Origin: Dialister sp. UBA6422
Lineage (GTDB): Bacteria; Bacillota; Negativicutes; Veillonellales; Dialisteraceae
DNA length: 8,142 bases
Assembly: GCA_002439665.1 (NCBI GenBank)
Contig: DJPC01000048.1
Span: 29,877 to 38,018, forward strand
Direction: 5' to 3'
Part shown: positions 6,018 to 8,142 of the stretch, in pieces
Numbering within the stretch: position 1 is the first letter of the stretch
Layout: each line of letters opens with the position of its first letter
The notes under the pieces: model-generated
Database searches by the model: none
Seen by the model: the letters and a program-made list of their open reading frames with translations, nothing else
Told to the model about the DNA's origin: nothing
Translations under genes and position numbers: made by a program

Positions 6018-6956
6018 ATGAAACAACTTGGGATGCGACTGGGCGAGATGGTACTCGTTCTGATCGGCATCAGTTTCATTACCTTCTGTCTGATCATGCT
6101 GGCTCCGGGTGATCCAGTCCGCCAGATGATTGCCGGTAATGAAGATATTATTGTTAGTCAGGTAGAAATCGATGCACTCCGCCATGAATTGGGATTAGAT
6201 AAACCGTTCCTCTTCCAGTATTTGGATTGGCTGGGCCGTGTGCTGCAGGGAAATTTCGGTTTCTCCTTCATGATGAAGAAACCAGTTATCGATGCAGTTC
6301 TAGAAGCACTTCCTGCCTCTGTGATTCTGGCCCTGGCTTCCTCTCTCTTCATGCTGGTATTCTCCATTCCTCTTGGCATTTATACCGCTGTGAAGCAGAA
6401 TACCTGGTTTGACTACCTGGTTCGCGGCTGCACCTTCGCTGGTGTATCTGTACCAAACTTCTGGATGGGTCTCATGCTTCTGTGGGCATTTGCTTTAAAG
6501 CTTTCTATCTTCCCGATTGTGGGTGGTTCTGTATCTCTTGAAAACTTGATTCTTCCCATGTGCACCTTAGGCATCGTTATGGCGTCGAAATACACCCGCC
6601 AGGTTCGTGCCACTGTACTGGAAGAACTCCATCAAGACTATGTCATGGGTGCTCGTGCCCGCGGCATTCCAGAAAGCCAGATCCTTTGGAAAGAAGTACT
6701 TCCGAACGCTCTGCTTCCATTGGTTACCCTCTTCGGCCTCGCTTTCGGTTCTCTTTTGGGCGGTGCCGCTGTGGTAGAAATCGTATTCTCCTGGCCGGGC
6801 CTTGGTTACATGGTCGTTCAGGCCATTACCTATCGTGACTTCCAGACCGTACAGGCCATTGTGCTCTGGATTGCCTTCATGTACATGGTTATCAACCTGA
6901 TTGTAGACCTATCCTACAACCGTTTGGATCCAAGATTGAGAAAAGGAGGTCATTAA
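6018..6956 (+). CDS. ABC importer permease, peptide/nickel family (DppB/NikB-like)
   Basis: A 312-residue inner-membrane permease with six predicted helices (about 10-29, 100-124, 137-160, 175-195, 231-256 and 275-298). Family marks are LAPGDPV (28-34), ELGLDKPFLFQY (57-68), GVSVPNFW (142-149), the EAA loop DYVMGARARGIPES (207-220) that contacts the ATPase, FSWPGLG (257-263) and DPRLR near the end. The start is uncertain: the frame opens with GTG at 5982 and has ATGs at 5997, 6003, 6006 and 6018, none with an ideal ribosome site. I choose 6018 because it gives the same N-terminal length as DppB of E. coli. The ending resembles NikB as much as DppB, so substrate (peptide, nickel or metal chelate) is open. 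It is followed by the second permease after two bases. Confidence 0.85.
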   Translation: MKQLGMRLGEMVLVLIGISFITFCLIMLAPGDPVRQMIAGNEDIIVSQVEIDALRHELGLDKPFLFQYLDWLGRVLQGNFGFSFMMKKPVIDAVLEALPASVILALASSLFMLVFSIPLGIYTAVKQNTWFDYLVRGCTFAGVSVPNFWMGLMLLWAFALKLSIFPIVGGSVSLENLILPMCTLGIVMASKYTRQVRATVLEELHQDYVMGARARGIPESQILWKEVLPNALLPLVTLFGLAFGSLLGGAAVVEIVFSWPGLGYMVVQAITYRDFQTVQAIVLWIAFMYMVINLIVDLSYNRLDPRLRKGGH

Positions 6957-6958
6957 TA

Positions 6959-7789
6959 GTGGAAAGCTTAATTAAAGGTTTCAAGGAAAATAAAGCCTTC
7001 CGCTTTACTTCCCTCTTAGTTGTTCTTCTCATTGCTATTACTCTCCTGGCACCAGTCATTGCCCCCCATGACCCGTTAGCCGCTGTCATGAAAGATGCAA
7101 ACCAGTCTCCATCAGCAGCTCATCTCTTTGGCACTGATAAATTGGGACGTGACGTATTATCCCGTATCCTCTATGGTGCTAGTTACTCTCTGACCAGCGT
7201 TATCGCTCTGGTTGCCTGCATTTTCGTAGTAGGTACCACCATGGGTATCATTTCTGGTTACTTCGGTGGTGTAGTAGATATCGTCATCATGCGTATCGCT
7301 GATATGATGATTTCCTTCCCAGGTGTCATCCTGGCTATCGCTATCGCTGGTATCATGGGCGGTTCTCTCATCAATGCAATGATTGCACTAACTGCCGTCA
7401 CTTGGACAAAATACGCACGTTTGTCCCGTTCTATGGTTCTAAAAATTAAAAGAAGAGAATTCGTCGATGCGGCTATCGTATCTGGCGGTTCTTCTCTCCA
7501 TATTCTCTGGGTTCATATTCTTCCCAATATTCTCCCTCTCATGGTCATCACTGCCGCTGCTGATATCGGCGCTATGATGATGGAACTGGCAGGCCTCTCC
7601 TTCCTTGGTTTCGGCAGCCAGCCACCAGCACCGGAATGGGGTCTCATGCTGAACGAAGGTCGTCAGCAGCTCCAGACCGCTCCATGGCTCATGTTCTTCC
7701 CAGGTCTTTCTATTTTCATCACCGTCGTAGTCTTTAACCTTTGGGGTGACTCTCTCCGAGACGTTCTCGACCCAAGAAACGAACATTAA
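6959..7789 (+). CDS. ABC importer permease, peptide/nickel family (DppC/NikC-like)
   Basis: A 276-residue partner permease. It has the N-terminal helix (15-35), the family signature HLFGTDKLGRDVLSR (55-69), membrane helices at about 78-100, 119-137, 190-216 and 245-265, and the EAA loop around EFVDAAIVSGGSS (167-179). The C-terminal half (LSFLGFGSQPPAPEWGLM, FFPGLSIFITVVVFNLWGD, LRDVLDP) looks close to NikC as I remember it, more so than to classic DppC. GTG at 6959 is the start, since AAGGAGGT (6943-6950) lies eight bases upstream, inside the last codons of the first permease. The two permeases form the membrane channel. The ATPases are not in view. Confidence 0.88.
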   Translation: MESLIKGFKENKAFRFTSLLVVLLIAITLLAPVIAPHDPLAAVMKDANQSPSAAHLFGTDKLGRDVLSRILYGASYSLTSVIALVACIFVVGTTMGIISGYFGGVVDIVIMRIADMMISFPGVILAIAIAGIMGGSLINAMIALTAVTWTKYARLSRSMVLKIKRREFVDAAIVSGGSSLHILWVHILPNILPLMVITAAADIGAMMMELAGLSFLGFGSQPPAPEWGLMLNEGRQQLQTAPWLMFFPGLSIFITVVVFNLWGDSLRDVLDPRNEH

Positions 7790-7801
7790 TAGTAACTGGT
7801 A

Positions 7802-7843
7802 ACTGGTGACTGGATTTCCATCCTGAAATTCCCAGTCACCAGT
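7802..7843 (+). repeat. Large hairpin between permease and binding-protein genes
   Basis: ACTGGTGACTGG (7802-7813) pairs perfectly with CCAGTCACCAGT (7832-7843). ATTTC (7814-7818) and GAAAT (7825-7829) extend the stem past a two-base bulge to a six-base loop. Extra partial copies flank it (AACTGG at 7794-7799, TAGTCACCAG at 7847-7856), so the unit is tandemly repeated. A T-rich run follows at 7857-7866. It may be a partial terminator or RNA-stabilising element that sets binding-protein expression apart from the permeases, or one copy of a dispersed intergenic repeat. Confidence 0.65.
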
Positions 7844-7915
7844 CCCTAGTCACCAGATTTTATTTTCCATGTTTATATTTTCATATTTATTATTTTCTGA
7901 AAGGAAGCGTACACA

Positions 7916-8142
7916 ATGAAATCTATTTACAAAAAAGGTGCTCTTATGGCTGCAGCAGCTCTCATGGCTTTTGGTATCGCAGGATGCGGTGGCGACAGCG
8001 GCAGTTCCTCCAAAGGCCCGAAAGAAACTCTAACCGTAGGAGTTACCAACTTTGCAGATAGCCTGGAACCGACTGACAACTACTTTGGCTGGCAGGTTAT
8101 GCGTTACGGCATCGGCGAATGTCTGGTTCACTTCGATGACAA
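7916..8142 (+). CDS. Substrate-binding lipoprotein of the ABC importer (family 5, 3' partial)
   Basis: The first 75 codons of a solute-binding protein; the gene runs out of the window. A lipoprotein signal peptide (MKSIYKKG, hydrophobic core 9-20) ends in the lipobox IAGC with the lipidated cysteine at residue 24. A Gly/Ser-rich linker follows (25-33). The mature domain starts with ETLTVGVTNFADSLEPTDNYFGW and continues QVMRYGIGECLVHFDD, the usual beginning of family 5 (DppA/OppA/NikA) proteins. AAAGGAAG (7900-7907) lies eight bases before the ATG. It captures the substrate outside the membrane for the two permeases upstream. Peptide, nickel or a metal chelate cannot be told apart from this fragment. 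Confidence 0.88.
   Translation, partial: MKSIYKKGALMAAAALMAFGIAGCGGDSGSSSKGPKETLTVGVTNFADSLEPTDNYFGWQVMRYGIGECLVHFDD

Overview
The window looks like chromosomal DNA of a low-GC Firmicute. Every gene with a clear start has a strong AGGAGG-type ribosome binding site, TTG and GTG starts occur next to good sites, promoters are AT-rich sigma-A type, and PadR/HAAS pairs are typical of Firmicutes. A Negativicute such as a Veillonella, Dialister or Megasphaera relative fits, but this is an impression and not proven. The window also carries a good match to the chromosomal ParB site parS, which would place it in the origin-proximal part of a chromosome if real.

Layout. At the left edge a minus-strand gene has just begun: its start, ribosome site and promoter are visible, but almost none of its coding sequence. 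Rightward from 459 lies an overlapping three-gene operon (459-1683): a PadR-type repressor, a HAAS/DUF1700 membrane protein and a small anchored protein, preceded by a promoter with repeated operator-like elements. Next come two small secreted proteins (1850-2113 and 2178-2483), the second very rich in histidine, closed by a strong terminator. A polyprenyl-phosphate glycosyltransferase (2758-3726) follows with its own extended -10 promoter. The gap after it holds the 34-bp palindrome containing the parS-like site. A stand-alone RuBisCO-like protein (3943-5127) follows, with a TTG start and its own strong terminator.

From 5210 to about 6017 no gene is seen. In this gap a good promoter at 5695-5722 drives a predicted short transcript that ends at a terminator at 5840-5870. 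It may be an attenuated leader of the following operon or a free small RNA. The operon is a peptide/nickel-type ABC importer: two permeases (6018-6956, 6959-7789) and the start of a lipoprotein substrate-binding protein (7916 to the window end). A large hairpin separates the permeases from the binding protein. The ATPase genes are not in view and are expected downstream.

How the genes work together. The PadR protein probably represses its own operon and couples a signal to the HAAS membrane protein, as in other PadR/HAAS pairs. The two secreted small proteins probably act outside the membrane, possibly binding metal. The ABC genes form one importer. The glycosyltransferase and the RuBisCO-like protein each appear to be single-gene units with no partner genes in view. 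The items most worth following up are the RuBisCO-like protein with its altered active site, the parS-like palindrome, the His-rich secreted protein and the leader/small RNA.
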